Positions 14,395 through 14,949 of a stretch of DNA of 14,949 nucleotides are shown here, piece by piece. Origin of the DNA: Bacteroidia bacterium (GTDB taxonomy: Bacteria; Bacteroidota; Bacteroidia; Bacteroidales; BM520); assembly GCA_009930445.1 (NCBI GenBank), contig RZYD01000030.1, forward strand, positions 1 through 14,949. Direction: 5' to 3'. Every line of letters begins with the position of its first letter. Position 1 is the first letter of the stretch. Made by a program: the position numbers and the translations under genes. The notes below the pieces were generated by a model. The model made no database searches. It saw only the letters and a program-made list of their open reading frames with translations, and was not told the DNA's origin.

Positions 14395-14949
14395 ATGGAT
14401 AAAAAACCGGAATTATTAGCCCCTGCCGGAAATACGGAAGCCTTTTATGCCGCCATGGAAAGTGGTGCCGATGCCGTATATTTGGGGTTAAAGGATTTTA
14501 ATTCCCGCGCCAGAGCCATGAACTTTTCCCTGAAGCAACTACCTGCTGTTTTGATGGAAGCCCGCAAAAAAGGAATAAAAATTTATATTACCCTAAATAC
14601 TGTAATAAAAAACAGAGAATTACCCCTTCTGATCAATCAGTTACAACATTTGCAAGTGCTTCGCCCTGATGCATTAATAATTCAGGATTGGGGCGTGGCT
14701 TATCTGGTAAGAAAATATTTTCCAGAAATGCAATTGCATGCAAGTACACAAATGGGGATTCATAACAGCAACGGGGTCAATCATGCCGGAGCACTTGGCT
14801 TCGGCAGGGTGATCTGCGCCCGGGAACTCACAATGAAAGAACTGGCTTTGGTGGCAAAACGTACGCAAACTGAACTGGAAGTATTTATTCATGGCGCATT
14901 ATGTTACAGTATATCGGGGATGTGCCTCTTTAGCAGTTATCTGGGTGGT
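14395..14949 (+). CDS. Peptidase U32 family protein (RlhA/TrhP-like), partial
   Basis: The frame opens at ATG 14395 and is still open at the right edge (185 codons visible). The start ELLAPAGNTEAFYAAMESGA (residues 6-25), then DAVYLGLKDFNSRARAMNF (26-44), is the N-terminus of the U32 family. The U32 signature follows: ELEVFIHGALCYSISGMCLFSS (160-181), with C170 and C177 probably the first two of four Cys that hold a 4Fe-4S cluster in characterised relatives such as UbiU. HASTQMGIHNSNG (115-127) is also typical. Although named a peptidase family, characterised bacterial members mostly hydroxylate RNA bases or ubiquinone precursors (RlhA on 23S rRNA, TrhP on tRNA, UbiU/UbiV). The opening resembles the RlhA/TrhP side; which one cannot be decided without the missing C-terminus. 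It is divergent from the glycosyltransferase across 88 bases. Confidence 0.92.
   Translation, partial: MDKKPELLAPAGNTEAFYAAMESGADAVYLGLKDFNSRARAMNFSLKQLPAVLMEARKKGIKIYITLNTVIKNRELPLLINQLQHLQVLRPDALIIQDWGVAYLVRKYFPEMQLHASTQMGIHNSNGVNHAGALGFGRVICARELTMKELALVAKRTQTELEVFIHGALCYSISGMCLFSSYLGG

Noticed and set aside
1..14949. CRISPR arrays, tRNA or rRNA genes, insertion sequences, prophage or defence systems
   Set aside because: No regularly spaced repeats, no transposase or integrase motifs, no cloverleaf or rRNA-like sequence, and no defence-type domains were seen on either strand.

Overview
The window looks like chromosomal DNA of a member of the Bacteroidota; I cannot fix the order or genus. 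The evidence is a TonB-dependent receptor with an N-terminal carboxypeptidase-regulatory-like domain, a HYC_CC_PP-type small Cys-rich protein (a Bacteroidota family), and upstream elements matching the Bacteroidota -7 promoter consensus TAnnTTTG at three gene starts. Weak or absent Shine-Dalgarno sequences fit as well. I see no insertion sequence, integrase, phage gene, CRISPR array, tRNA or rRNA. Nearly all of the sequence is coding, and no gene-free stretch exceeds about 140 bases.

Region 1 (1-3069, minus strand) reads, in transcription order, HYC_CC_PP-like protein, TonB-dependent receptor, then a periplasmic heavy-metal-associated (HMA) domain protein that runs off the left edge. All three carry Cys motifs (HYC and two CC pairs; a CC pair in the receptor plug region; CEAC in the HMA protein). 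This suggests an envelope module handling a soft metal, most plausibly copper.

Region 2 (3169-8386, minus strand) holds three integral-membrane transporters from different superfamilies: a vSGLT-like Na+/sugar symporter, a cation-chloride-cotransporter (SLC12)-like APC permease and a MATE exporter. Gaps of 10 and 54 bases suggest co-transcription.

Region 3 (8387-12890, plus strand) has a PLP-dependent alpha-oxoamine synthase, possibly acting in sphingolipid or sulfonolipid synthesis, under a good Bacteroidota promoter and closed by an intrinsic terminator. It is followed by a large M16 zinc-peptidase lipoprotein with its own strong terminator.

Region 4 (12891-14949) has a small predicted outer-membrane beta-barrel protein (plus), a family 2 glycosyltransferase (minus) whose stop codon shares bases with the stop of the barrel gene, and the start of a U32-family gene (plus) cut by the right edge. 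The U32 gene appears to be leaderless or nearly so.

Most of the window is ordinary housekeeping and envelope content. The points most worth a second look are the Cys-rich metal module, the three-transporter cluster, the exact substrate of the oxoamine synthase, and a terminator-like hairpin inside the 3' end of the barrel gene.
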